DNA from: Planomicrobium sp. CPCC 101079
GTDB lineage: Bacteria; Bacillota; Bacilli; Bacillales_A; Planococcaceae
Assembly: GCF_007859275.1 (NCBI RefSeq)
Contig: NZ_VOHC01000007.1
Location: 1-64,000, forward strand
Reading direction: 5' to 3'
DNA: 64,000 nucleotides
In this document: positions 43,801-52,152 of the stretch, in pieces
Layout: every line of letters starts with the position of its first letter
Position numbering within the stretch: position 1 is the first letter of the stretch
Position numbers and translations under genes: made by a program
Notes under the pieces: model-generated
What the model saw: only the letters and a program-made list of their open reading frames with translations
The model's database searches: none
Told to the model about the DNA's origin: nothing

Positions 43801-43854
43801 GTTAAGCAACTCCTTCGCATAATCAACATTATTCCTAAAAACTCAAAATGCAGT

Positions 43855-44469
43855 TTACCCCATTAAATGGGGTATGCCTATTCGCTTTGTGTATTTGTAA
43901 AAGGTTTCGCGCTTTTTGCCCGTCGCTGCGTATCCTGCAATGATTTTTTCTACGACTTCGTACAATTCTTCCGGAGATAGATTCTCTAATAGCAACGAAC
44001 CAACTTTAGCATCTTTTCCTTTTGCCTTTCCACCGACATATAAGTTGTAGCGGTCCCGGTTTTTCATCACCCCGATATCGCTCAGCATCGGTTCCCCGCA
44101 TCCGAGAGCACAGCCCGTGTAGGCTGCCTTTAACGTGATAGGTACCGGTCTTCCAGCAATGCGGCGGTTCAATTCTTTTGCCATCGGCATCCCTTCCGCT
44201 TCTTCCCCTTTGCAGAAATTGCAGGTTCTTAAGCTTTTTACAAAATTGCCGACCGGATAACAGGCAAGACCGGCCTGGGTAAATTCTTCGATAATTTCTT
44301 CTTGTTTAGCAGTGGGTATTTCGACGTAGAGCTGCTGGAATGTGTTCAGCTCCAGCTCCTCTTTTTCATCCATATAATTTGAAATTGTTGCCAGCTGTTT
44401 GGCGTTAAGTTTGGATCCGAACCCGATTCCACCATTAATGGCGATTTTTATTTTTTCACTGTTTTCCAT
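43855..44469 (-). CDS. Nitrite/sulfite reductase-like siroheme protein (half-domain)
   Basis: 204-residue protein with one ferredoxin-like half-domain (residues 1-70) and one siroheme/4Fe-4S region. The cluster ligands are CNFCKG near residue 83 and CALGCGEP near 119. Full reductases have two such halves and are over 500 residues, so this is a compact version, often annotated as precorrin-3B methylase-like or NirB-like. AAGGAG precedes the ATG. It leads the copper cluster, and a CsoR/CstR-like box lies 306 bp upstream. A role in sulfur or redox handling under metal stress is inference. Confidence 0.75.
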   Translation of the reverse strand: MENSEKIKIAINGGIGFGSKLNAKQLATISNYMDEKEELELNTFQQLYVEIPTAKQEEIIEEFTQAGLACYPVGNFVKSLRTCNFCKGEEAEGMPMAKELNRRIAGRPVPITLKAAYTGCALGCGEPMLSDIGVMKNRDRYNLYVGGKAKGKDAKVGSLLLENLSPEELYEVVEKIIAGYAATGKKRETFYKYTKRIGIPHLMG

Positions 44470-44619
44470 CCGACTTTTTCTCCTTCCTCGATTTGTATTG
44501 CTAGTATGTAAAGCTTTAGATAGGATGACTTTTTAAATTTCATCGCAAAAAAATCACTTCATTTACCTCATACGGGTACAAGGTATATTAAATTGCAAAA
44601 AAATTTATGAAACATTCTC

Positions 44620-44745
44620 CTATTCAGTATCACGTTCTTTTTCCATGACTCTTCGTTTTTTACACATCTTCATTACTCGCTCACTGGCCAAAAATCCATA
44701 TGAACTGCGAACTGGCATTAGGAGAACAGCTAACCTTGATTTCAC
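44620..44745 (-). CDS. Possible small basic protein
   Basis: A 41-codon frame from GTG 44745 (or 32 codons from ATG 44718) ends at TAG 44622-44620 and reads MPVRSSYGFLASERVMKMCK with a highly charged tail (KKRRVMEKERDTE). A strong AAAGGAGG site overlaps the GTG, which is too close for normal initiation. The protein-like composition suggests a conserved small gene, but no family is recognised. It lies between the fourth CsoR-like box and the siroheme protein gene. Confidence 0.35.
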   Translation of the reverse strand: MKSRLAVLLMPVRSSYGFLASERVMKMCKKRRVMEKERDTE

Positions 44746-44775
44746 CTCCTTTATCAACTTCACAAAAACTTTAAC

Positions 44776-44792
44776 ATACCCCCCTGCCGTAT
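44776..44792. promoter_or_regulatory. CsoR/CstR-like box upstream of the siroheme protein gene
   Basis: ATACCCCCCTGCCGTAT, 17 bp with the same outer arms (ATAC/GTAT) and spacing as the copper boxes, extended to ACATAC...GTATGT. It sits next to a TTTACA box. CstR, a persulfide-sensing relative, is an alternative reader. Confidence 0.55.
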
Positions 44793-44842
44793 GTAAAGTG
44801 TATTACTTATTTCTTTGTGAACACGTAAAATAATATTTGGGT

Positions 44843-44991
44843 TTAAAAATTAATAAAGGTCATCTTTTTACCCAAAAGAAGCAGCAATTCATTACGGGGA
44901 TTCGACTGACTAAGTACACCTTTATACACTTCTCTAAAAGCACTTTTACATTGTAAATTGGGATAATCACACTGACAGTTTTTGGGGGCAT
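44843..44991 (-). pseudogene. Remnant of a family 2 glycosyltransferase
   Basis: ATG 44991, preceded by GAGGG, opens MPPKTVSVIIPIYNVKVLLE, the hallmark N-terminus of GT2 enzymes. After about 24 codons the frame shifts and continues GVLSQSNPRNELLLL, again as in GT2, and then ends at TAA near 44843. The nucleotide-binding DDG motif and everything beyond are missing. It is a truncated, frameshifted remnant of under 50 codons. Confidence 0.65.
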
Positions 44992-45586
44992 AATTCATTT
45001 CCCTCAATCATTCGGTATCTCATCTATAACTTCTTTTGGACAGCTCCTGTCTCCACTTACTTTCTAAAATTCTGATTACAATTCCTGCAATGACTTTCAA
45101 CTTTCGGGCAATCGCAATAGTGGATCCTTACAAATTTAAAAAATTTTTAAGCAGAGATGGTATGCAAAAAATAAAGTACTTTCACTTATAAAATTTAGAA
45201 TGAAGCAAAACGGTTAAAACGTTAATTTTCCATCTAGATTCAAGACACACTTTCATGCCTTAAAAGCTAGCCTCTATCGTCTAAACCCGTTCTAGGAGAT
45301 ATTCATATGTGATTGCAGCTAAAAATTTGATTGAAAAAAAAACAAACTTTTGCGATTTCTAAAATCCACAAATTTCTATGTAATAATTAATTAATTTGCC
45401 GATATAATTTATACGAGGAACGTTACTATCTCTAATTAAAGCTTGTTTTTCTTTAACTGCATCTTTTCACAAGACTAACATAGTACGCTTTTTGTAATAT
45501 CTATGGGTCTAGCTTCCATCATTCTAAAGAGACGGTTGCCTCCTTCGTTTCGAATGATCATCACAACATAAGCGGGAGGATATCTA
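44992..45586. other. Intergenic, decayed DNA
   Basis: About 600 AT-rich bases. Short open stretches occur on the minus strand but none has a start with a ribosome site. The promoter of the GGDEF-EAL gene must lie in the right part. No riboswitch was recognised. Confidence 0.3.
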
Positions 45587-47860
45587 ATGTTTAAAACTAG
45601 CAGGTCACCTATCCTGTCATTAATTGCAATTACCCTGGCATTTTTATTGTGGAATGTAACATACAAAGAAGAGGCGTGGCTGAAATCTGCAGGAATAAAC
45701 GGGATTCAGCTTTTTGCCGCAGCCCTCAGTTTTATTTGGTTGTCCGGTGCTTATAGTCGTCAGACAGACCGATACAGAAATTTTTGGCTGCTGCTAAGTT
45801 TAGGGATGTTATGTTCCATGAGCGGCTCCTTTATTTCCTTTTTGATCCAGGCAAGCCAAAAAGTCATCGACCCTCCAGCGTTTGCTTCTTTCTTTTGGGT
45901 GCTTTCCTATCTCTTTTTATTAGCTGCAATGGTTTACAAAGCAAAAGAAACCGGCGCAGTTTTTTCAAATAAGACGTACCTTTTCAATATTATCATTTAT
46001 ATGATTACAGCCATTGGCATCAGTTATTATTTTTTGATAGGACCGCTGCTCCTTATACCGGATACTTCATTATTGATTAGCCTAATTGCAATAGGATACC
46101 AAGTAGCAGACTTAGGAATTTTGTTTTTTAGTATTATGCTTTATTACTACATACAATTTCAAAACGAAAAAAGAGGTCTATTGTTTCTAATTGCCGGTCT
46201 ATTGCTTCAGCTTATTGCAGATTCCCTATTAGCTTATTTATCAATTGCGGGGATTTACCAGACAGGAAATATAGTCGAATTTATGTGGATCATCGCATTA
46301 CTTCTGATCGGTTTTACCGGCTTTTATGAAGACGGTGTCAGCACAGTGGAATACAAAAAGCCGGACAGCCTATTTAAAAAGAAGGAATACTTTTTACCAT
46401 ATGCCAGTATAATCCTACTTACCGTTTTAGTTATTTATAGTTATCAATGGGATTTCAATGCCTTGAGTGGATCTTTCCTCATCACTTTTCTTATGGTTCT
46501 CGGACGTCAGCTCTTCATCATTATTAAAAACAGTGAGTTGCTGGACGAACTTAAACATTTGGCCTATCATGATCCGCTGACTGGGTTAGCTAATCGGTTT
46601 TGTTTTATAGAAAATATCAAACTGGCCTTGAAGGAAAACTCAAATAACCGAGTTGCTTTACTACTGATCGATTTAGACCGTTTCAAAGTAGTGAACGATA
46701 CGCTTGGCCACCATATCGGGGATTTGATATTGGTGGAAACAGCAGCGAGATTAAGCCAGGTATTAGACACAAATTCTCACATATATAGACTTGGCGGGGA
46801 TGAATTTGTTGTCATTCTTGCTGAAGCGTCAGAAGAAAGTGCTGCTGAATCTGCTAAGAGAATCCTGGAAAGTTTCCAAAAATCATTTTCCGTAATGGCA
46901 TATGAAATTGACCTTACTCCGAGTATTGGAATCAGCTTATTTCCTGAACACGGGACAACACAGGAAGATTTACTGAAAAACGCGGATGCAGCAATGTATC
47001 TTTCAAAGGAAAAGGGTAAGAATGAGTTTACTTTTTACAATGCCGAGTTGAATCGCTACATGAAGCGAAAAATGGAGATTGAGAATCAGTTAAAAAGAGC
47101 AATTGATAAAAATCAGTTTTCGTTGGTGTATCAGCCTAAAGTAAATTTTCAAACCAATGAAATAATCGGTATGGAAGCCTTATTGAGATGGGAACATCCT
47201 GAATATGGCTGGGTTTCTCCAGCGGAATTTATTCCGATTGCTGAGGAAACGGGACAAATTGAAGCTATTGGCAAATGGGTCCTGGAGACAGCATGTAAAC
47301 AAAACAAAATTTGGCAGAACCAAGGGCTGGACCCTTTAAGTGTTTCCGTTAATGTTTCAGTTCTGCAATTCCAAAACGGTAAATTTCTTAAGACGGTAAA
47401 AACCGTTTTACAAGAATCACAGTTGGATGCACAGTTTCTGGAACTGGAAATCACAGAAAGTATTATGCAGAATATGCGAGAGAGCATGGATATTTTAACG
47501 CAAATAAAAGAATTGGGCGTAAAAATTTCCATTGACGATTTTGGCACCGGTTATTCTTCATTGCACATTCTTTCAAAGTTGCCGATCGACACAATCAAGA
47601 TAGACAAATCGTTCATTGATGAATTGGATCAGCTGGATCAATCCCCTATAATCAAAGCGATTATCGATTTAAGTCTGAACTTAAACCTAAGTATTGTGGC
47701 CGAGGGCATAGAAACGGAAAATCAACTGGAATTCCTGCAAAAAAGCGGTTGTATGATTGGTCAAGGATATCTTTTTTCCAAACCACTGAAAACAAACGAA
47801 TTTGAGCATTTGATCAGAACAAAGGGTGTAAGGAATTTCGAGAAACAGCAGTCACTTTGA
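45587..47860 (+). CDS. Membrane GGDEF-EAL protein (c-di-GMP turnover)
   Basis: 757-residue membrane protein. About nine hydrophobic segments occupy residues 1-315 as a sensor. A GGDEF domain follows (about 325-485) with an intact RLGGDEFVV active site near 402, then an EAL domain (about 500-745) with MEALLRWEH near 528 and DDFGTGYSSL near 650. Both catalytic motifs look intact, so it could make or break c-di-GMP; which activity dominates cannot be read. GGGAGG lies 7 nt before the ATG. Monocistronic. Confidence 0.93.
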   Translation: MFKTSRSPILSLIAITLAFLLWNVTYKEEAWLKSAGINGIQLFAAALSFIWLSGAYSRQTDRYRNFWLLLSLGMLCSMSGSFISFLIQASQKVIDPPAFASFFWVLSYLFLLAAMVYKAKETGAVFSNKTYLFNIIIYMITAIGISYYFLIGPLLLIPDTSLLISLIAIGYQVADLGILFFSIMLYYYIQFQNEKRGLLFLIAGLLLQLIADSLLAYLSIAGIYQTGNIVEFMWIIALLLIGFTGFYEDGVSTVEYKKPDSLFKKKEYFLPYASIILLTVLVIYSYQWDFNALSGSFLITFLMVLGRQLFIIIKNSELLDELKHLAYHDPLTGLANRFCFIENIKLALKENSNNRVALLLIDLDRFKVVNDTLGHHIGDLILVETAARLSQVLDTNSHIYRLGGDEFVVILAEASEESAAESAKRILESFQKSFSVMAYEIDLTPSIGISLFPEHGTTQEDLLKNADAAMYLSKEKGKNEFTFYNAELNRYMKRKMEIENQLKRAIDKNQFSLVYQPKVNFQTNEIIGMEALLRWEHPEYGWVSPAEFIPIAEETGQIEAIGKWVLETACKQNKIWQNQGLDPLSVSVNVSVLQFQNGKFLKTVKTVLQESQLDAQFLELEITESIMQNMRESMDILTQIKELGVKISIDDFGTGYSSLHILSKLPIDTIKIDKSFIDELDQLDQSPIIKAIIDLSLNLNLSIVAEGIETENQLEFLQKSGCMIGQGYLFSKPLKTNEFEHLIRTKGVRNFEKQQSL

Positions 47861-47889
47861 TGTAAAACTTCCCATAAGAAGGAACCTAA

Positions 47890-48075
47890 ATGAGTACAAA
47901 AGCATTGAAAATTTCATTATCTTTGACTTTGAATTGAAATAAGAAGATATGGACCAAATTGCTGCTCGCATCAATGGGGACGCCTTATGTGATTGTGGCC
48001 GGTATATTAGCTGCCTTATTGAGCTTGGTATTAATCTTGCTCAGAAATCACCAATATAAACAGCAGCTCCAATAA
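47890..48075 (+). pseudogene. Small membrane protein gene with in-frame TGA
   Basis: ATG 47890 with a GAAGGAA site reads MSTKALKISLSLTLN, meets TGA at 47935-47937 and continues in frame as NKKIWTKLLLASMGTPYVIV with a full membrane helix (AGILAALLSLVLILL) and a basic tail to TAA 48075. Joined it gives about 60 residues. The second part has no start with a ribosome site. Unknown family; either a decayed gene or readthrough. Confidence 0.5.
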
Positions 48076-48181
48076 TTTTGGGTGAAATTATTTTTAAAAC
48101 TCAATGGAAAAACCAGTACTCACGTTTAAGGTCCGGTAATTCGGCAATGTATAAACTTACTTCTACTCATTCAAAAAATAA

Positions 48182-48210
48182 AGAACATCCTGGTTTTTCC
48201 AGGATGTTCT
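48182..48210. terminator. Terminator of the MFS efflux gene
   Basis: Perfect 12-bp stem AGAACATCCTGG / CCAGGATGTTCT with a 5-nt loop, followed on the minus strand by TTATTTTTTG. Confidence 0.85.
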
Positions 48211-48217
48211 ACAGTAT

Positions 48218-49450
48218 TTATGAATTTGACCCCTCATACGCTTCAGAAACTGATAAGTTTTCTTTAGTATCCATCCGGTAGCTGACGAATGCCAGGCCAG
48301 AGGCGATTAACGCGCACAAGCTGCCAACCAACGAAAGCTGGATGAAGGTTCCATTGGCCACCACATACCCTCCAATTGTCGCTCCTAGCGCAATGCCTAT
48401 ATTAACGGCTACAGGCGTTAATGAAGAAGCAAAATCCTTGGCTGCCGGAAAATAGAGCACGGCTAAGTTCATCAAATATAATTGAATTGTCGCATTCATG
48501 GCATAAATCATCACCGCCATCAGCATGATGCTGATAAGACCGGCAAAGGTGGATTCCATTGTGAAATACAAAGAACCCAGAATTACAGCTTGGACAATAA
48601 AAACGTAGCGAAGCTTGCTTACACCGTTGTGGCTGGCAATTTTCCCTGCCAACACATTACTGAGGATAGAAAACGCTCCATAGGCCAACAAGATCGCACT
48701 CACGTAACTTTCGGGAATTTCCAGACCTTCTTCCAATATCGGTGTGATGTACGTATAAATCGTATATGTTCCGGCAATTGAGAATGTCGGAATAAAGAAA
48801 GCCAACAGCATACGCGGGTTAGTCAGCAAACCTAATTGTTCTTTTGCAGACCCTTTTTGCACCTTCAGTTTTCTCGGAAGGATGAAAATACTCATAGCCA
48901 AACTGATGACACCCAAAAGCGTTGTAAACCAAAAGGTCAATTGCCAATTGCCAACTTGCCCGATAAGGGTTCCTATAGGAACACCAATAACATTAGAGAT
49001 GGTAAAACCAGCGAAAATTAAAGCGATAATGGATCCTTTCTTGCTTGCCGGCATGATGTCGCTGGCAATACTCATCGACAGCGCAACCAATACGCCGCTG
49101 ACTACCGCTGTAACGATCCTAGAAAAGATTAAAAGCTCATACGTGCCGGATAAAGCACTGATGACATTACCAATAATGAATATGGAAATTAAAACAAGCA
49201 TCAATGGGTATTTGGGGAATCGGCTGACATAAGCCGTCAAGACGGGCGTTCCAATTGCATAAGCGATGGCAAAACCTGATACCAGGGTGCCGGCTGTCGC
49301 AAGGCTAATATGTAAGTCTGAGGAAACTTCAGTTAAAAGGCCGACAATGACAAACTCACTGGTTCCCATTACAAAAGTTAATAATGTTAGCGTAATAGCC
49401 AGTACTTTTTGTTTTGTGTTCAACAAATCTTTTTCTAAAACTGCGGTCAT
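48218..49450 (-). CDS. MFS transporter, DHA1 (12-helix) efflux family
   Basis: 410-residue integral membrane exporter with 12 hydrophobic segments. It starts LTLLTFVMGTSEFVIVGLL, typical of the AraJ/YdhP-like group, and shows motif C-like FAGFTISNVIGVPIGTLIG near residue 150. It lies 107 nt downstream of an ArsR-family gene on the same strand, with a terminator and an inverted repeat (CTTTGAtAT...ATaTTCAAAG) in between, so it is likely controlled by that regulator. Substrate unknown. Confidence 0.9.
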   Translation of the reverse strand: MTAVLEKDLLNTKQKVLAITLTLLTFVMGTSEFVIVGLLTEVSSDLHISLATAGTLVSGFAIAYAIGTPVLTAYVSRFPKYPLMLVLISIFIIGNVISALSGTYELLIFSRIVTAVVSGVLVALSMSIASDIMPASKKGSIIALIFAGFTISNVIGVPIGTLIGQVGNWQLTFWFTTLLGVISLAMSIFILPRKLKVQKGSAKEQLGLLTNPRMLLAFFIPTFSIAGTYTIYTYITPILEEGLEIPESYVSAILLAYGAFSILSNVLAGKIASHNGVSKLRYVFIVQAVILGSLYFTMESTFAGLISIMLMAVMIYAMNATIQLYLMNLAVLYFPAAKDFASSLTPVAVNIGIALGATIGGYVVANGTFIQLSLVGSLCALIASGLAFVSYRMDTKENLSVSEAYEGSNS

Positions 49451-49541
49451 GAAAAACTCACTCCTAGTTGTTTGTTTCCAATTTGAAAGCGTGCCTTTGA
49501 TATATAGATATATCTAAAAATGTCGATATTCAAAGTTAAAA

Positions 49542-49559
49542 AAGGCATGGAATTGCCTT
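49542..49559 (-). terminator. Short terminator after the ArsR gene
   Basis: AAGGCA and TGCCTT pair over 6 nt, with a run of six T on the minus strand. The stem overlaps the arsR stop codon. A weak terminator that may let some transcription reach the MFS gene. Confidence 0.5.
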
Positions 49560-49881
49560 AAATTTCTTCGTTAATGAATTTTGCAATTTTCGCCAGTGTC
49601 TCTTCATTTCGTCTGTAGTAGGTCCATTGCCCGTAACGTACAGCTTCCAGCAAACCTGCTTTTTGCATGAGCGACAAGTAATGGGAAACGGTTGATTGCG
49701 ATAAATTCACTTTTTCTTGAATATCTCCGACACAAACGCCACCTTTAATGCTTACCTCCTTCGGCAAATGCGCTTGCTGTGCTGGAAAATTCTTCTCCGG
49801 CTCTCTTAACCATTTCAAAATATTAAGGCGGGTTTCATTTGACAACGCTTTGAAAATATCTAAAACATTTAAATTATCCAT
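49558..49881 (-). CDS. ArsR-family transcriptional regulator
   Basis: 107-residue winged helix-turn-helix repressor (ALSNETRLNILKWLRE near residue 12; VNLSQSTVSHYLSLMQKAGLLEAVRYGQWTYYRRNE recognition region near 60-92). One Cys (GGVCVGD) is present but no CxCxxC metal site, so the ligand is not obviously a metal. A perfect 20-bp palindrome sits 12 bp before its start. It probably represses itself and the downstream MFS exporter. Confidence 0.9.
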   Translation of the reverse strand: MDNLNVLDIFKALSNETRLNILKWLREPEKNFPAQQAHLPKEVSIKGGVCVGDIQEKVNLSQSTVSHYLSLMQKAGLLEAVRYGQWTYYRRNEETLAKIAKFINEEI

Positions 49882-49892
49882 GTACGCATCTT

Positions 49893-49912
49893 ATATCGAA
49901 TTAATTCGATAT
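49893..49912. promoter_or_regulatory. Perfect 20-bp palindrome, ArsR operator
   Basis: ATATCGAATTAATTCGATAT is its own complement. It lies 12 bp upstream of the ArsR start, the usual place for an autoregulatory operator of this family. Confidence 0.75.
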
Positions 49913-50380
49913 GTCAATGAATCAGCTTCGTAAGAATGTTAGGTAATTGAAGAAACTCAATATTAACTCTGCAGCAAGAAAGCCGGGTTTATTTGCCGCT
50001 CCCTTCTAGCTAGACATGCTCCCAAACATTAACCGATTATTAGAAAAAGAGGAAAAGCAGTACAAACCAGCACTGCTTTTCCTCTTTGTATAGGGCTATT
50101 AGTATTACTGCTATCTCTTATCATACGATGATAGATACATTAGCTTTAGATTATTCTTCATCTCTTGGCAGTACCAGCTGGTATATGATCAATAGCCAGT
50201 CCGGCTAAGTCGTAGTTAGTAAGTTATACGAGTCTGGCATTTCTGCTTCTAATTTCAGTTCCTTGCCAATCACAGCATCCCAAAGAATTGGCCTCACCAT
50301 CATAACCGCTTTTTGCTGCAGCATACAGTGCTGTCTGTTCCCGCAAAAGAAAGTGGTGCATTTCATATAAAAAAATACAC
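49913..50380. other. Intergenic with one orphan terminator
   Basis: 470 bases. A strong hairpin at 50046-50087 (AAAGAGGAAAAGCAGT / ACTGCTTTTCCTCTTT) looks like a terminator but no gene ends there. Between 50205 and 50380 two short minus-strand frames run side by side without ribosome sites, possibly gene debris. No gene is called. Confidence 0.4.
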
Positions 50381-50426
50381 ATAAGACCATGAGCTGGGAA
50401 ATGCATCTCCAAGTTCATGGTCTTAT
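50381..50426 (-). terminator. Terminator of the 62-residue membrane protein gene
   Basis: ATAAGACCATGA-CT pairs with AG-TCATGGTCTTAT around a long loop, with a TTTTTTTATATG tail about 10 nt beyond the stem on the minus strand. Confidence 0.7.
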
Positions 50427-50459
50427 GAGGTCATTAGTTGAATAATCTATTCCGTTCAA

Positions 50460-50648
50460 TTAAAACATTCCACTTTGATTGTTATTCCGTCCAACATCTC
50501 GCAGAGCAGCTGCTTCAGCTAAATTCTGGTTTGAAGTCTTTTCCTGTCTATTTAAGCTGTATTTCCGTCGAGTCAAAACATCCACAAGATAACTGCCTAA
50601 AAATAAAGCTGCAAAAGAACCCCAAAAAATCCACATCATCCAATGCAT
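50460..50648 (-). CDS. Small membrane protein, 62 residues
   Basis: MHWMMWIFWGSFAALFLGSY forms one membrane helix rich in Trp and Met, followed by a charged cytosolic tail (RRKYSLNRQEKTSNQNLAEA). AAAGGGGGG lies before the ATG and a terminator follows the stop, so the unit looks like a real gene. The N-terminus resembles SHOCT-type small membrane proteins of Bacillales, but the C-terminal motif is not clear. Confidence 0.65.
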   Translation of the reverse strand: MHWMMWIFWGSFAALFLGSYLVDVLTRRKYSLNRQEKTSNQNLAEAAALRDVGRNNNQSGMF

Positions 50649-51217
50649 ATATTTCCCCCCTTTCCATATCAGTCAGCGCTTCCATCGTCCACTACCTATC
50701 TATATGGTAATACGTTCTATCGCTACAAAAGTTTCAATAGTTAATATTTTCAGAATGCGGATTATAATTTTTGCCGATTATATATTTAAAAATACTGTAG
50801 GATTGCTTGAATAGTTATTCGATTAGCCATCTATTACCTGAATGTAAACTTCATGAACCCTTTCAACCTAATATCTCATCCATTTAATTTATTCGTAATT
50901 TGGTCAGATGTTGGATAGATGTCACCACACCGCTCTACTGTAAACCAACCTTGCTATTCAATTCTTGTAATAGGGCACTTTATAAATAAAATGAGAGAAA
51001 ATGTGCTGCAATCAGCTTCTCCTCTCTTTTTGTATTCTTGTGCCTTCTCCTAACAGCCGATATGAAAACCACATCCTTTGAAATTCGAGCTTTACACCCT
51101 TAAAGAGCAAGCTTTTGAATGGATGATTTTTTCTTTGATATGGCCAGTATGTCAATGTGATTGAAAATTATAGAACTAAACTAGGAGATGACGCACTAAG
51201 GTGAAACTCCTATGACA
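50649..51217. other. Intergenic, AT-rich
   Basis: About 570 bases with no frame supported by a ribosome site. A weak hairpin lies near 50990-51035 (GAGAG...GCTG...CAGC...CTCTC), followed by TTTTTG. Confidence 0.3.
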
Positions 51218-51251
51218 ACAAGAAGCCGACAGCTTACTGTCGGCTTCTTGT
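51218..51251 (-). terminator. Terminator of the small membrane protein operon
   Basis: Perfect 15-bp stem ACAAGAAGCCGACAG / CTGTCGGCTTCTTGT with a 4-nt CTTA loop, downstream of the gene ending at 51288. Confidence 0.8.
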
Positions 51252-51287
51252 CTGTCGAGAAACTCCACGTTATGTTATACAAAATAT

Positions 51288-51889
51288 TTACTTTGTTGGA
51301 GCTATAACCTTATAGTCTTCAGGTATATGTAAAATTGTTTCGTAATTTTGTTTAGTTGTATATTCGCTTGATATATCTTTTTCTATGGTTTTATAGGTTA
51401 AGTATGGGTTTTTTATAGGTTCTTTTTGAAGAACTACTTGAACTGGTGTTTTTTTTGTGAGTTCGTTTTCTTTATTCAACGTAATGATTTCAACTGTTAT
51501 AGGTTTTACTTTATCGTTTATGTAGATAGATTTAATTGCATCTTCTTCACCAGTTACTATTTGTGAAAAGTCTTCCACATACTCCTTATTTTCAGGCAGT
51601 GCTTTTATATAAGGATCCAGATAACTTTCTTTCCATTGTTTTTCATTGATCGAAAAATCATAGTCCTTAATTGTAAAAGATAGACCACCTACAACCAACA
51701 GTACTATACCAAGAATAACACCGTTGAAAACCCATTCCTGAAGTGAAAAATTCTTTTTTCTTTTAGTAGATAAACTACAAATGCAATTGTAAGGAAAACC
51801 CATATTAGCCCGCCAATTATTGCAGGCGGTGCATCTGAAACAGACAACACTTGTTCATGTATTTCAATTACTTTTTCAATACCGGGCAC
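51288..51889 (-). pseudogene. Two-helix membrane protein, frameshifted in poly-A
   Basis: GTG 51889 (AGGAG 10 nt upstream) opens MPGIEKVIEIHEQVLSVSDA with a first membrane helix (IIGGLIWVFLTIAFVVYLL). At the sequence AAAAGAAAAAAG (about 51758-51769) the frame breaks; one extra A restores a continuous protein into NFSLQEWVFNGVILGIVLLV, a second helix, and an extracytoplasmic domain to 51288. Joined length is about 200 residues. Homopolymer slippage, phase variation or sequence error all fit. The family is not recognised. Confidence 0.65.
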
Positions 51890-51957
51890 GTTTTCGTCAC
51901 TCCTAAATTTACTGTTAGCAATCAGTATATTCCGAACTACCAACCATTTATTTTAAA

Positions 51958-52113
51958 TTAATTATTGTAAACTTTCTTTTTGGTAATTGTTTGAATGATA
52001 AATCCTATAAGCTGCAGCCCACATCCGATTACAAAGGCTAGTGTGGAATCTGTTTTAAAATATATTATTACAAGAACTAATCCGATTATATATACTGTCC
52101 ATGCCACTTTCAT
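51958..52113 (-). CDS. Small two-helix membrane protein, 51 residues
   Basis: MKVAWTVYIIGLVLVIIYFK then a hinge (TDSTL) and AFVIGCGLQLIGFIIQTI, ending in a basic tail KKKVYNN. AAGGGGAA lies about 8 nt upstream of the ATG. It lies between two other small membrane protein genes on the same strand with gaps of about 40 and 70 nt, forming a probable three-gene unit. No family recognised. Confidence 0.6.
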   Translation of the reverse strand: MKVAWTVYIIGLVLVIIYFKTDSTLAFVIGCGLQLIGFIIQTITKKKVYNN

Positions 52114-52152
52114 AACTGAAATTCCCCTTTTCAAATAGCTTTGCTTGTATTC

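Noticed and set aside
44645-44833. Plus-strand 62-codon frame near the copper cluster
   Set aside because: No ribosome site; it overlaps the CsoR-like box and the opposite-strand small frame.
44992-45586. c-di-GMP riboswitch before the GGDEF-EAL gene
   Set aside because: No GEMM-type conserved core could be recognised in the leader.
50205-50418. Two overlapping minus-strand frames of about 60 codons
   Set aside because: They lack ribosome sites, run in two frames over the same DNA, and one begins inside a terminator. Possibly gene debris, but no family was recognised.
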